From: VXNE01 sp965203615
GTDB lineage: Bacteria; Pseudomonadota; Gammaproteobacteria; Pseudomonadales; Azotimanducaceae
DNA length: 64,000 bases
Assembly: GCA_965203615.1 (NCBI GenBank)
Contig: OZ241900.1
Coordinates: 2,914,001-2,978,000 of the forward strand
Direction of reading: 5' to 3'
In this document: positions 1 through 9,195 of the stretch, piece by piece
How the letters are laid out: each line of letters opens with the position of its first letter
How positions within the stretch are numbered: position 1 is the first letter of the stretch
The notes under the pieces: model-generated
What the model saw: the letters and a program-made list of their open reading frames with translations, nothing else
What the model was told of the DNA's origin: nothing
Databases searched by the model: none
Program-made: the position numbers and the translations under genes

Positions 1-92
1 CTGGAGAGCAGGAATAAGGGCATCGTTTGTTTGGTTCAGCTCAAAGAATCCTGGATCCCATGGCGAGATGATCTGGGCGAATTGCAAGGTCA

Positions 93-1259
93 CTACCAGT
101 TCGTGATTGAACCGTCCTCACGCCTGAGCCTGGGAGGCCACGACTGTGGCAGATCAATCAGGCTCCTCAGAGCTGCATCCATGTCCAGGTCCACGCCCAG
201 TCCCGGGGAATCAGGGCACCAGGCGAACCCGTCTTCCCAATCAATCTGTTGTGGGAACAGGTCAGTTGCGTAAGAACCGGGTCTTACCGGCATCTCCTGG
301 ACGCCGACGTTCGTTGATGCCATACAGAGCGTGACGCAGGCGGCGGCACTTACCGGTCCAAGGGGATTGTGAGGAACAATGTTGATGTAGTGCGTCTCTG
401 CCCAGTGTGTGATCTTTGCCGCTTCAGTAATGCCCCCGACGATACAGAGGTCGATACGCGCGTAGTCGATCAAGTCTTCTTCGATCACCTCTCTGAAAGA
501 CCACTTGGAGGACCACTGCTCACCGGCGGCGATCGGCAGGTTCACATGATGTCGCAGGTTCCGGTAGCCGCCCGGGTTTTCGGAACGCAATGGATCCTCG
601 ATGAAGTAGGGCTTGAACTCTTCCATGTCACGGCACATTTGCACAACATGCGCCGGGTCGAGCTGTGTGTGTACATCGAAACATAGATGGATCTCGGGAC
701 CTACCGCTTCCCGCACCGCACCCATAAGATCGACGGCCACCCGCATCGACTTATCCGGCTCGAGTGTTGAAATTCTGCCGGGCTTGAAGTCGCCGAGGGG
801 ATCGGGCTGCCCCCAACGCACAAACTTCCAACCCTCGTCCACGGCTTTTTTGCTGCCCTCTATGATTTGTTCCTGATTCGTTCCCCTAATGTGTGGGTAG
901 CAGATCACTTTCTCACGTACCGGGCCGCCAAGCAGCTTGTAGGTGGGCAGGTTCACCGCCTTGCCTTTGATGTCCCACAAGGCGATATCGATGGCGCTCA
1001 TCGCACAGCAGTACACCTTGTCCGCAGGCCAGTAGCCTGACCTGAACATGTCCTGCCACAGCCGCTCCGTTTCCCACGGGTCCGAGCCAATTACCAATTC
1101 ACCCAGGTGATCGACCGCATTTGCGATGGTTCTGCTCCAGTTCAGTATGCCAACCTCGCCAAGTCCGTGAATCCCGGCGTCTGTGTCGACTCTGACGATG
1201 TGATAGATCCCGCCGCGCTTGTCGCGGATTGGGAGATTCGTAACTTTCGTTACCTTCAA
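93..1259 (-). CDS. Mandelate racemase/muconate lactonizing enzyme family sugar-acid dehydratase (galactonate/mannonate dehydratase-like)
   Basis: An enolase-superfamily protein of 388 residues, the usual length for acid-sugar dehydratases that remove water from aldonic acids using Mg2+. The three metal ligands are visible as the Asp of FDVHTQLDP, the Glu of FIEDPL and the Glu of AAGEQW, and the C-terminal barrel has VPHNPLGP with the likely catalytic His. FDVH resembles the D-mannonate/D-altronate/galactonate dehydratase group, but the exact substrate cannot be read. The only start is a TTG at 1259, because an in-frame stop lies two codons upstream; no clear Shine-Dalgarno is seen, so the N-terminus may be slightly eroded. 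It lies 45 bp downstream of polA on the same strand, and cotranscription is possible. No sugar transporter or kinase is adjacent, so the pathway is unknown. Confidence 0.85.
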   Translation of the reverse strand: MKVTKVTNLPIRDKRGGIYHIVRVDTDAGIHGLGEVGILNWSRTIANAVDHLGELVIGSDPWETERLWQDMFRSGYWPADKVYCCAMSAIDIALWDIKGKAVNLPTYKLLGGPVREKVICYPHIRGTNQEQIIEGSKKAVDEGWKFVRWGQPDPLGDFKPGRISTLEPDKSMRVAVDLMGAVREAVGPEIHLCFDVHTQLDPAHVVQMCRDMEEFKPYFIEDPLRSENPGGYRNLRHHVNLPIAAGEQWSSKWSFREVIEEDLIDYARIDLCIVGGITEAAKITHWAETHYINIVPHNPLGPVSAAACVTLCMASTNVGVQEMPVRPGSYATDLFPQQIDWEDGFAWCPDSPGLGVDLDMDAALRSLIDLPQSWPPRLRREDGSITNW

Positions 1260-1304
1260 GGTTTTATACAGTCTGGCGTGGCTGCGACGGATTTCATGGC
1301 GCCG

Positions 1305-4049
1305 TCAGTGGGCCTGGTCCCAGTTGTCTCCGATCCCGGCGTCCACGACGAGATCCACCGAAAGGTCCGCGGCAGCCGTCATGCGTTCGGTCACGCCCCG
1401 GACCACCGCTTCGACGTCGTCTTCGGCCACTTCCAGCACGAGTTCGTCGTGCACCTGCATGATCACGCGGGCGTCGTGCCCGGCTTGCCCGAGCCAGGCG
1501 TCGACGCTGATCATGGCGCGCTTGATGATGTCGGCCGCGGTGCCCTGCATCGGCGCGTTGATGGCGGTGCGCTCGGCCGCCTGGCGCCTGGGGGCCTGGC
1601 GCGCATTGATATCGGGCAGGTAGAGCCGGCGGCCGAACACGGTCTCGACGAAACCCTGCTCCCGCGCCTCGGCCCGGATGCGCTCCATGTAGTCGTGCAC
1701 GCCGGGATAGCGCGCGAAATACAGGTCTATGTACTCCTGGGCGAGCTTTCGCTCGATGCCAAGCTGGCGAGCCAGACCGAACGCCGACATACCGTAGATG
1801 AGTCCGAAGTTGATCGCCTTGGCGCTGCGACGCTGCCCGTCCGTGACGTCGGCAAGCGGGGCGCCGAACACTTCCGCGGCCGTTGCCCGGTGGATATCGA
1901 GCCTGTCGTCGAATGCCCTGAGCAGTCCTTCGTCCCGTGACAGGTGCGCCATGATGCGCAGCTCGATCTGGGAGTAGTCGGCGGCGACCAGCTTGTGTCC
2001 CGGAGGTGCGACAAACGCGGCGCGGATGCGCCGTCCCTCGTCCGTTCGGATCGGGATGTTCTGCAGGTTGGGGTCCTGGGACGACAGGCGCCCGGTGGCG
2101 GCCACGGCCTGTTCGTACGAGGTGTGGATGCGCCCGTCGCGTTGACTGATCTGCCTCGGAAGCGTGTCGGTGTACGTGGATTTGAGCTTCGACACCTGGC
2201 GGTAGTCGAGGACGATCTGCGGCAGGCGATGGTACTGGGCGAGTTCCACCAATACGTGTTCGGCGGTGGAGCGCTGGCCCGTCTGTGTCCTGCTGGTGCC
2301 GGGCGTGCGAAGGTGCCGATGCAAATCGAGCGTGTCGTAGAGGATCTCGCGCAACTGTTTCGGGGATCCGAGATTGAACTGTTTTCCCGCCTCCTCGAAA
2401 GCCTCCTGGGCGAGGGCGTTCATGCGCTGCGCGAGTTCGCGGCTCTGTTCCGCCAGCAGTCCCGCATCGACCAGGGCGCCGGTCTGTTCGACGCGCGCCA
2501 GAACGGAGAGCAGCGGCAGTTCGATTTCCTCGTACAGGGCTTTGAGCGAGGGTACGGAAGTGAGCTTGGGCCAAAGCACGCCGTGCAGCCGCAGTGTCGC
2601 GTCGGCGGCGCCGCCGGCGTAGGCCGTTGCCTCCTGTTGCGGCACGGCCGCGAAGTCGAGTTGTTTCGCGCCCCGTCCGGCGACATCCTCGTAGCGGACG
2701 GTGCGCAGCCCGATCTGCTTGTCCACCAGGTCGTCAAGGTTGTGCCGGCGCGTGCCGACGCTGTCCAGCACGTAGGACTCGAGCATGGTGTCATAGGCGG
2801 CGCCACGAAGGTCTATTCCGTAGCGTGCGAGAACAAGCCTCGCGCGCTTCAGGTTGTGGCCGATCTTGGTGATCCCGGAGTCTTCCAGCAGGGGCTTGAG
2901 GCGGTCCGTCGCTTCCGTCAACGAGAGCGAGGCCGCACCGGTGAGATCGAGTCCGAGCGGCACGTAGGCGGCCTCTCCCGGGGCTGTGGCGAACGCGATG
3001 CCCGCGATTTCCGCGTCGGAAACGTTGCTCCGGCGGGTGACCACGGCAAGCGAGCATAATCGCTCCTCGCTGATCCGGGCGACGAGGCGGTCGAGTTCGG
3101 CAAGGTCGTCGATCGAGACGTAGTCTCCCTCAACCAGGCCGGATCCGAGGCTGCCGCCCATCTCCTCGATCCAGGCCTTGAACTCGAATTGCTCGAACAG
3201 GGACCTGAGCGCGTCCTCGTCCGAAGCCTTCGTCGCCAGGTCGCCGATGGCGACGGGCAGATCGACATCCCGGCGTATGGTCGTGAGCGTTCGCGACACG
3301 GGCAGCATTTCGATCGAGGCGCGCAGGTTTTCTCCGACCTTGCCCCGGACCTCGTCGGCCCGCTCGATCAGGGTGTCCAGGCTGCCGAAGCTGTTCAGCC
3401 ACTTGGCGGCGGTCTTTGGCCCGACCTTCGGCACGCCCGGGACGTTGTCCACGCTGTCGCCCATCAGCGCCAGGTAGTCGACGATATGTTCGGGATGGAC
3501 GCCGTACTTCTCGAACACGCCGTCGCGGTCGAGGGCGGTATCGCTCATCGTGTTGACGAGGGTGACGTACTCGCCGACAAGCTGCGCCATGTCCTTGTCT
3601 GAAGTGGAAATGACGGTACGTCGCCTCGTCGCCGTGGCTTGCGCCGCCAGGGTGCCGATCACATCGTCGGCTTCCACGTCGGGCACCACCAGCAACGGGA
3701 TCCCCATGGCATCGATGATGTCGTGGATCGGTTTCACCTGTTGCCGCAGTTCGTCCGGCATGGGCGGCCGGTTGGCCTTGTACTCGGGGAAGATGTCGTT
3801 GCGGAACGTCTTTCCGGAGGCGTCGAATACGACTGCGATTGGGCTGCCCCCGAAGTCGTTGCCGAGCCTGCGCAGCATGTTGATCACGCCGTAGATCGCT
3901 CCCGTCGGAAATCCACTGGAAGTCGACAGGTTGGGCATCGCGTGGAACGCGCGGAACAGGTACGAGGACCCGTCCACCAGCACGAGCGGGGGGTCGGTCA
4001 TCCCGTCCGTGGCGGTGGCCGTGGCTGCGGTTTCCGCATCTGCTTGCAT
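1305..4049 (-). CDS. polA: DNA polymerase I (5' nuclease, degenerate 3'-5' exonuclease, polymerase)
   Basis: Family A polymerase of about 914 residues for gap filling and Okazaki-fragment processing. The N-terminal 5' nuclease is intact (LVDGSSYLFRAFH, EADDVIGT, STSDKD, GDSVDNVPGVPKVGPKTA). The polymerase domain is intact, with VAADYSQIELRIMAHLSR (catalytic Asp), the O-helix RRSAKAINFGLIYG and the palm motif MQVHDELVLEV, ending in NWDQAH as in E. coli. The middle exonuclease domain keeps its fold but lacks the catalytic carboxylates: the E. coli DTE motif aligns with AVV, NLKYD with NLKRA, and YAAED with YAGGA. The reading frame is open to 4250, but that part overlaps the plus-strand DUF2782 gene. 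ATG at 4049 or ATG at 4001 (MTDPPLVLVDGSS) are the plausible starts, and neither has a strong ribosome site. Confidence 0.95.
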   Translation of the reverse strand: MQADAETAATATATDGMTDPPLVLVDGSSYLFRAFHAMPNLSTSSGFPTGAIYGVINMLRRLGNDFGGSPIAVVFDASGKTFRNDIFPEYKANRPPMPDELRQQVKPIHDIIDAMGIPLLVVPDVEADDVIGTLAAQATATRRRTVISTSDKDMAQLVGEYVTLVNTMSDTALDRDGVFEKYGVHPEHIVDYLALMGDSVDNVPGVPKVGPKTAAKWLNSFGSLDTLIERADEVRGKVGENLRASIEMLPVSRTLTTIRRDVDLPVAIGDLATKASDEDALRSLFEQFEFKAWIEEMGGSLGSGLVEGDYVSIDDLAELDRLVARISEERLCSLAVVTRRSNVSDAEIAGIAFATAPGEAAYVPLGLDLTGAASLSLTEATDRLKPLLEDSGITKIGHNLKRARLVLARYGIDLRGAAYDTMLESYVLDSVGTRRHNLDDLVDKQIGLRTVRYEDVAGRGAKQLDFAAVPQQEATAYAGGAADATLRLHGVLWPKLTSVPSLKALYEEIELPLLSVLARVEQTGALVDAGLLAEQSRELAQRMNALAQEAFEEAGKQFNLGSPKQLREILYDTLDLHRHLRTPGTSRTQTGQRSTAEHVLVELAQYHRLPQIVLDYRQVSKLKSTYTDTLPRQISQRDGRIHTSYEQAVAATGRLSSQDPNLQNIPIRTDEGRRIRAAFVAPPGHKLVAADYSQIELRIMAHLSRDEGLLRAFDDRLDIHRATAAEVFGAPLADVTDGQRRSAKAINFGLIYGMSAFGLARQLGIERKLAQEYIDLYFARYPGVHDYMERIRAEAREQGFVETVFGRRLYLPDINARQAPRRQAAERTAINAPMQGTAADIIKRAMISVDAWLGQAGHDARVIMQVHDELVLEVAEDDVEAVVRGVTERMTAAADLSVDLVVDAGIGDNWDQAH

Positions 4050-4119
4050 GGTTTCCCGCGCGTTCCCTTGCGTTGTCGGCGTGCTACAGTTATCGAGGCT
4101 CGAAGCTACCACATTACGC

Positions 4120-4407
4120 ATGCGTCCACGCCGCATCATCCCTGTTGTCGCTGCCCTGGTGTTCGCGGTGCTTGCGGACGCGGCCGAGAAGCGTACGCGG
4201 GAGCATCGCGGTCCCGACGTCACGCTGATCGAGACCGAAGAACGCGTCATTTACGAGTATCGGCAGAACGGCCACCTGAGAATGATCAAGATCGTGCCCA
4301 GGCGGGGAAGACCCTACTACCTGGTGCCGCGCGACCCGGCCAAGGGACTCGGCACGATCGAAGAGGCGGATGTCCTGGTGCCGCAGTGGGAGATCGTCAG
4401 GTTTTAG
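4120..4407 (+). CDS. DUF2782 family exported protein
   Basis: A 95-residue protein with an N-terminal signal peptide (RRIIPVVAALVFAVLADAA) followed by a compact basic domain (EERVIYEYRQNGHLRMIKIV and RGRPYYLVPRDP). This matches the DUF2782 family, which in gammaproteobacteria lies divergent from or beside polA, exactly as here. Function is unknown; it is probably periplasmic. The start is the ATG at 4120; the longer upstream frame lies over the polA N-terminus and does not look coding. Confidence 0.85.
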   Translation: MRPRRIIPVVAALVFAVLADAAEKRTREHRGPDVTLIETEERVIYEYRQNGHLRMIKIVPRRGRPYYLVPRDPAKGLGTIEEADVLVPQWEIVRF

Positions 4408-4611
4408 TGCCATGAAATCGGTCACGGCTTCGCCTGTGCCGTGTTTCACCCGCGCCCAGGCCCTCTGTTTCGCCCATCCCACCCGTCCCGCACCCCCCGC
4501 CTTGATCGGCACTGCGTGCCGTTCCACGGCGCACGCTGCCAGCAGGGTTTCTTACATGGATGCGCTTCTGTAGACTGGGCACTTCGCCGAATTTGAGGAC
4601 ATTGGTGGACC

Positions 4612-4902
4612 ATGGCCCGCGTAACAGTTCAAGATTGCCTCGAACAAGTAGATAACCGATTCCAACTGGTCATGGTCGCCAGCCGAAGGGCGCGGCAACT
4701 CCACAATCCCTTTGTCGACCCGCTGGTCGAGCCGGAGAACGACAAGCCTACCGTCATGGCGTTGCGGGAAATCGCCGAAGGGCTGATAAGCGACGAATTC
4801 CTTGATGCAACGGACGCGTCGGCACACGACGCGCAAGCGGAATCAACCGACAGGGTCGAAGCGCCTTTCTATATAGGGGATGATGCACGCAACGACCTTT
4901 GA
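4612..4902 (+). CDS. rpoZ: RNA polymerase omega subunit
   Basis: A 96-residue omega subunit that aids assembly of beta' into RNA polymerase and mediates ppGpp binding. The N-terminal MARVTVQDCL, VDNRFQLVMVASRRARQL and KPTVMALREIAEG are family-typical. The C-terminal 35 residues are acidic and variable. The usual upstream neighbour gmk is absent; 204 bp of unassigned DNA precedes the gene. The last 23 bp overlap the start of spoT, so the two are likely translationally coupled, linking omega and ppGpp metabolism as in E. coli. Confidence 0.95.
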   Translation: MARVTVQDCLEQVDNRFQLVMVASRRARQLHNPFVDPLVEPENDKPTVMALREIAEGLISDEFLDATDASAHDAQAESTDRVEAPFYIGDDARNDL

Positions 4903-7075
4903 GTCGTATTTCCACAATATTCTCGCCGCGCGGGCGTCGAACGATGAGGTCGCCGCCCCCGCAACGATAGACTCGCTCGCCGAGTCGCTTTCCGAGTACC
5001 TCCCGGAAATCGGGGTCGACATCGTCGTGCGTGCGCACGGCTTCGCGCAGCAAGCCCACGCCGGCCAGACGCGTCGCACCGGACACAGCTACATCACCCA
5101 CCCCCTGGCCGTCGCCAACATCCTTTCCGAAATGCACATGGACGAGCAGTCCGTTGCGGCGGCGGTGCTCCACGACGTGCTCGAAGACACCGGCGCCACC
5201 AAGGAGGCCCTGGCGGCGGAATTCGGCGGAGAAGTCGCGCAGATCGTGGATGGCGTGAGCAAGCTCGGCAAGATGTTCAAGACCCACGAACAGGCGCGTG
5301 CCGAGAACTTCCAGAAAATGGCCATCGCGATGGCCAACGACCTGCGGGTGATCCTCGTCAAGCTGGCGGACAGGCTGCACAACATGCGCACCATCGGTGT
5401 CATGCCGCTGGAGTCGCGCCGTCGCATTTCGCGCGAAACCCTCGACTACTACGCGCCGATCGCGAATCGACTCGGCATGCACAATCTCTGTACGGAACTG
5501 GAAGAACTCGGGTTCGAGGCGCTGTATCCGCTGCGGGCAGACCGGCTCCGCCGGGCGGTCGACACAGCGCGGCGCACGCGGCACAAGGCGTTGATGGACG
5601 AGATCACCGTGTCCTTCGAAGCGGCGTTGCGACGCGATGGCATCGACGCCCAGGTCAGCGGACGGGAAAAGACCCTGTATTCCATCTACAAGAAGATGAA
5701 GACGCAGCGCAAGCCGTTCGAGGACATCGTCGACGTATTCGGTGTCCGCATCATCGTGAGCCAGGTCGATGACTGCTACCGGACTCTTGGCGTGGCGCAC
5801 AATCTTTACAAGCCGGTGGCGGGGCGCTTCAAGGACTATGTGGCCATACCCAAGGCGAACGGATACCAGTCGCTCCACACGTCCCTTATCGGAATGCGGG
5901 GCGTCACCATGGAGGTACAGATTCGTACGCGGGAGATGGACGCGGTTGCCGACCATGGCATCGCCGGCCATTGGCTTTACAAGTCCGGCGATGCGTCGCT
6001 CAAGCACCAGGCGCGAGCGTCTCGATGGGTCAACGGCGTTCTGGACCTGCAGCGGCGGGCGGGCGACCCGCAGGAATTCATCGAAAGCCTGAAGACGGAC
6101 CTGTTCCCCGACGAGGTGTACGTGTTCTCGCCGAAGGGCGACATTTTCGAACTGCCGAGGGGTGCCTGTCCGGTCGACTTCGCCTACGCTGTCCATACGG
6201 ATATCGGCAACCACTGCGTGGCGTGCCGCGTGGATCGGGCGCTGGCGCCCCTGTCACAACAACTCGACAGCGGCCAGACGGTCGACATCGTGACGTCTCC
6301 AGACGCGCGGCCGAGTCCGGCGTGGCTCACTTTTGCCGTGTCGGGACGCGCCCGTTCGGCGATCCGCCAGGCGCTCAAGGCCCGGCACCGGTCCGAGTCC
6401 ATAGCGCTGGGGCGACGGCTTCTCAACCGCTCACTGGAGAACGCGAACGCGTCCATCAAGGACTTCGACTTCCGGCGCTTGAGAAAGGTGTTCCAGGAGT
6501 TCGGCGTGCGCAAGCTGGACGAGGTGCTGGCGGGGATAGGAACGGGCAACCTGATGGCCTATGCCGTCGCACAGCGCTTGCTGTCGGCTGACAATCCCGA
6601 CTACGAGGCAGTGGATATCAACAAGGGCGGACCCGTCGCAATCCGGGGCGGGGAGGGGCTTGTCATCTCCTGCGCCCGATGTTGCGGTCCGGTGCCGGGG
6701 GATGCCGTCATCGGTCACGTGACCCCGGAGCGGGGCTTGGTGGTGCACCTGGATACATGCCACAACATGGAATCCGTGCGGCGGCGGATGCCGAACCAGA
6801 TCATTCCGGTGCGCTGGACCGATCCCATCACGGGGGAGTTCGAGACCATGCTGATGCTGACGGTAAGCCGCCGCAAGGGCGTGCTTGCAGAGATCGCCGC
6901 ATCGGTCAACCAGACGGACGCGGGTATCAGCAACATCAGGGTCGACGAGCGTAATGCGGAGCTGTCCAGTGTCACGGTGGATCTGTCCGTGTCGGACCGG
7001 GAGCAACTGGACCGCGTTCGTCAGCGGCTGCTGGCGATTCCGGCGGTCCAGAGCGTGCGTCGGCTAGTCGGCTGA
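4880..7075 (+). CDS. spoT: Bifunctional (p)ppGpp synthetase/hydrolase
   Basis: A RelA/SpoT protein of 731 residues that makes and degrades (p)ppGpp. The hydrolase HD domain is intact (HSYITHPLAVANIL and VLHDVLEDT). The synthetase has REKTLYSIYKKMK, DIVDVFGVRIIV, RFKDYVAIPKANGYQSLHT and MEVQIRT, so both activities look preserved. A TGS domain follows (DEVYVFSPKGDIFELPRGA), then a Cys-containing region (SCARCCGPVPGD) and a C-terminal ACT domain. Tandem ATGs at 4880 and 4883 follow an AGGGG that lies almost directly against the first, favouring the second; the gene overlaps rpoZ. Its order before recG matches the classical gammaproteobacterial rpoZ-spoT-recG cluster. Confidence 0.97.
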   Translation: MMHATTFESYFHNILAARASNDEVAAPATIDSLAESLSEYLPEIGVDIVVRAHGFAQQAHAGQTRRTGHSYITHPLAVANILSEMHMDEQSVAAAVLHDVLEDTGATKEALAAEFGGEVAQIVDGVSKLGKMFKTHEQARAENFQKMAIAMANDLRVILVKLADRLHNMRTIGVMPLESRRRISRETLDYYAPIANRLGMHNLCTELEELGFEALYPLRADRLRRAVDTARRTRHKALMDEITVSFEAALRRDGIDAQVSGREKTLYSIYKKMKTQRKPFEDIVDVFGVRIIVSQVDDCYRTLGVAHNLYKPVAGRFKDYVAIPKANGYQSLHTSLIGMRGVTMEVQIRTREMDAVADHGIAGHWLYKSGDASLKHQARASRWVNGVLDLQRRAGDPQEFIESLKTDLFPDEVYVFSPKGDIFELPRGACPVDFAYAVHTDIGNHCVACRVDRALAPLSQQLDSGQTVDIVTSPDARPSPAWLTFAVSGRARSAIRQALKARHRSESIALGRRLLNRSLENANASIKDFDFRRLRKVFQEFGVRKLDEVLAGIGTGNLMAYAVAQRLLSADNPDYEAVDINKGGPVAIRGGEGLVISCARCCGPVPGDAVIGHVTPERGLVVHLDTCHNMESVRRRMPNQIIPVRWTDPITGEFETMLMLTVSRRKGVLAEIAASVNQTDAGISNIRVDERNAELSSVTVDLSVSDREQLDRVRQRLLAIPAVQSVRRLVG

Positions 7076-7159
7076 GGTGATTCACGGCCGGCGCCGTCGG
7101 CGGCAGCCCATTCTCCGGAAGTCTTGTCCCGGCCCGACGGCGCAACGGGAATTTCTCGA

Positions 7160-9181
7160 ATGAAGCCGAGCGATCCGGTAACCGCGCTGCACCGGGTCGG
7201 CCCCGCCGCCGCCAGGAACCTCGCGCGGCTCGGTATCGCCTGCGTCGGGGATCTGCTCCTGCATCTGCCGATGCGTTACGAGGATCGAACGCGCTACGTC
7301 CCGTTGCGCGAAGTGGAGATCGGACAGTCGTGCCTGGTGGCCGGCGAACTCGTCAGATCGAATTTCTCGTACGGTCGACGAAGAAGTCTGACGGCGACCA
7401 TCTCGGACGGCGCCGGATTCCTGACCATGCGACTGTTTCATTTTTCGCGCCGGCAACAGGGGGCGCTCCAGCCCGGTGTCTGGTTGCGGTGTTTCGGCGA
7501 AGTGCGCGCGGGGCCGGCGGGCCGGGAGATGGTGCATCCCGAGTACCGGGTAACGCCGACCAGGCCGGACGCGCCGGAACCGGCCCTGACGCCCGTGTAT
7601 CCGGCGACCGATGGTTTCGCGAGCACGCGCATCCGGGCGTGTGTCGAACAGGTATTGGACGCCGACGTGACATTGGCCGGGAGCGTATTGCCAGGCGAAC
7701 GGATTCCCTCGCTCGATGCGGCTGTCGTGTTCCTGCACCGCCCGCCACCAGACGCGACCGCCGAAATGCTGGACATCGCCCGAGAGCGGGTCGCCAAGGA
7801 CGAATTGCTGTCCCACCACCTGCTGATGCGCGAACGCCAGGCACTGCGCGCGCGGCAGAGTACGACGCCGTTGCCCAAGGCGCAGGGGCTTGGACGGGAG
7901 CTGCTGCGAAACCTGGGTTTCCGCCTGACGGGTGCGCAACGCCGCGTGGTTGCCCAGGTGCTGGACGATCTCGGCAGTCCGACGCCGATGATCCGGCTGT
8001 TGCAGGGCGATGTCGGTTCCGGCAAGACGGTGATCGCAGCGTTCGCGGCGATCCGGGCGGCCGAGCATGGGTGTCAGACCGCCATCATGGCGCCGACGGA
8101 AATCCTGGCGGAACAGCACTATGAGACGCTGTCCGGGTGGCTGTCGCCTCTTGGTATCGGTGTCGGGCTGATTACCGGCCGTCTTCCTGCCAGGGAACGC
8201 CGCGCGCGCCTCTCCCAGATCGCGTGCGGAGAAATGCTGGTGGTCGCGGGTACGCACGCCCTGTTCCAGTCGACTGTCGAGTTCGCGTCATTGGCGCTCA
8301 CCGTCATCGACGAGCAGCATCGTTTCGGAGTGCACCAGCGCATGCTGCTCCGTCACAAGGGACACCTTCCGCATCAACTGGTCATGACGGCGACACCTAT
8401 TCCCCGGACGTTGACGATGGCGCTCTATGCGGACATGGACGTTTCGGTTATCGACGAGTTGCCGCCCGGGCGTCCTCCCGTCCAGACCAGCGCGATACCG
8501 GGTTCACGTCGGTCGGAAGTAGTCGAGCGCGTCATATCCGCGTGTCGCGCCGGACGCCAGGCGTACTGGATCTGTACTCTGATCGAAGCTTCCGACGCGC
8601 TTGACTCGCAGCCGGCAGAAGACGTGGCGGCGATGTTGAGCGATGCCGCTCCCGGCCTCCGGATCGGGTTGGTCCACGGCCGGTTGTCGGGCGCCGAAAG
8701 GGACCGGGCCATGGGCGGGTTCAAGAACGGCGACATCGATGTGCTGGTCGCCACGACGGTGGTTGAAGTCGGCGTCGACGTGCCCAATGCATCGCTGATG
8801 GTGATCGAGAACCCGGAACGGCTCGGCCTCGCGCAGCTTCATCAACTCCGGGGCCGCGTCGGGCGGGGACAGCAGCACAGCTATTGCATCCTGCTGTTCG
8901 AGCCGCCGCTGTCAGATGTCGCAAAGGCGCGCCTTGGAGTCATGCGGGAAACGAGTGACGGCTTTGTCATCGCCGAGAAGGACCTCGAACTCCGAGGTCC
9001 GGGGGACATTCTCGGTACGCGCCAAACCGGCGCGCAGACCTTTCACGTCGCCGACCTGGTCCGGGACGCGGCGTTGATTCCATCCGTCGTCGAACTCGGC
9101 ACCCGACTGGACGACCCGGCTCGCCAGATCGTCATGGACACATGGCGCCCGTTTTTCGACGACAGCTACGTGGAAGTCTAG
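7160..9181 (+). CDS. recG: ATP-dependent DNA helicase RecG
   Basis: A superfamily 2 helicase of 673 residues that remodels stalled forks and branched DNA. An N-terminal wedge/OB domain (ALHRVGPAAARNLARLGI, LLLHLPMRYEDRT) precedes the motor domains: Walker A GDVGSGKTV, the DEQH box in VIDEQHRFGVHQRML, motif III TATPIPRTL and motif VI QLRGRVGRGQQHSYCILL. The C-terminal wedge-interacting helix region (DLELRGPGDILGTRQTG) is present. The ATG at 7160 is preferred over an upstream TTG at 7124 because it gives the typical N-terminus and is preceded by GGGA. The gene is 84 bp after spoT and probably in one operon. Confidence 0.97.
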   Translation: MKPSDPVTALHRVGPAAARNLARLGIACVGDLLLHLPMRYEDRTRYVPLREVEIGQSCLVAGELVRSNFSYGRRRSLTATISDGAGFLTMRLFHFSRRQQGALQPGVWLRCFGEVRAGPAGREMVHPEYRVTPTRPDAPEPALTPVYPATDGFASTRIRACVEQVLDADVTLAGSVLPGERIPSLDAAVVFLHRPPPDATAEMLDIARERVAKDELLSHHLLMRERQALRARQSTTPLPKAQGLGRELLRNLGFRLTGAQRRVVAQVLDDLGSPTPMIRLLQGDVGSGKTVIAAFAAIRAAEHGCQTAIMAPTEILAEQHYETLSGWLSPLGIGVGLITGRLPARERRARLSQIACGEMLVVAGTHALFQSTVEFASLALTVIDEQHRFGVHQRMLLRHKGHLPHQLVMTATPIPRTLTMALYADMDVSVIDELPPGRPPVQTSAIPGSRRSEVVERVISACRAGRQAYWICTLIEASDALDSQPAEDVAAMLSDAAPGLRIGLVHGRLSGAERDRAMGGFKNGDIDVLVATTVVEVGVDVPNASLMVIENPERLGLAQLHQLRGRVGRGQQHSYCILLFEPPLSDVAKARLGVMRETSDGFVIAEKDLELRGPGDILGTRQTGAQTFHVADLVRDAALIPSVVELGTRLDDPARQIVMDTWRPFFDDSYVEV

Positions 9182-9195
9182 TCGAGTACTCCGTC

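Noticed and set aside
1107..3059. Plus-strand frames of 277 and 371 residues opposite polA
   Set aside because: Antisense to an intact conserved DNA polymerase I; shadows.
4754..6214. 486-residue minus-strand frame opposite rpoZ and spoT
   Set aside because: Antisense to two conserved genes, no family likeness.
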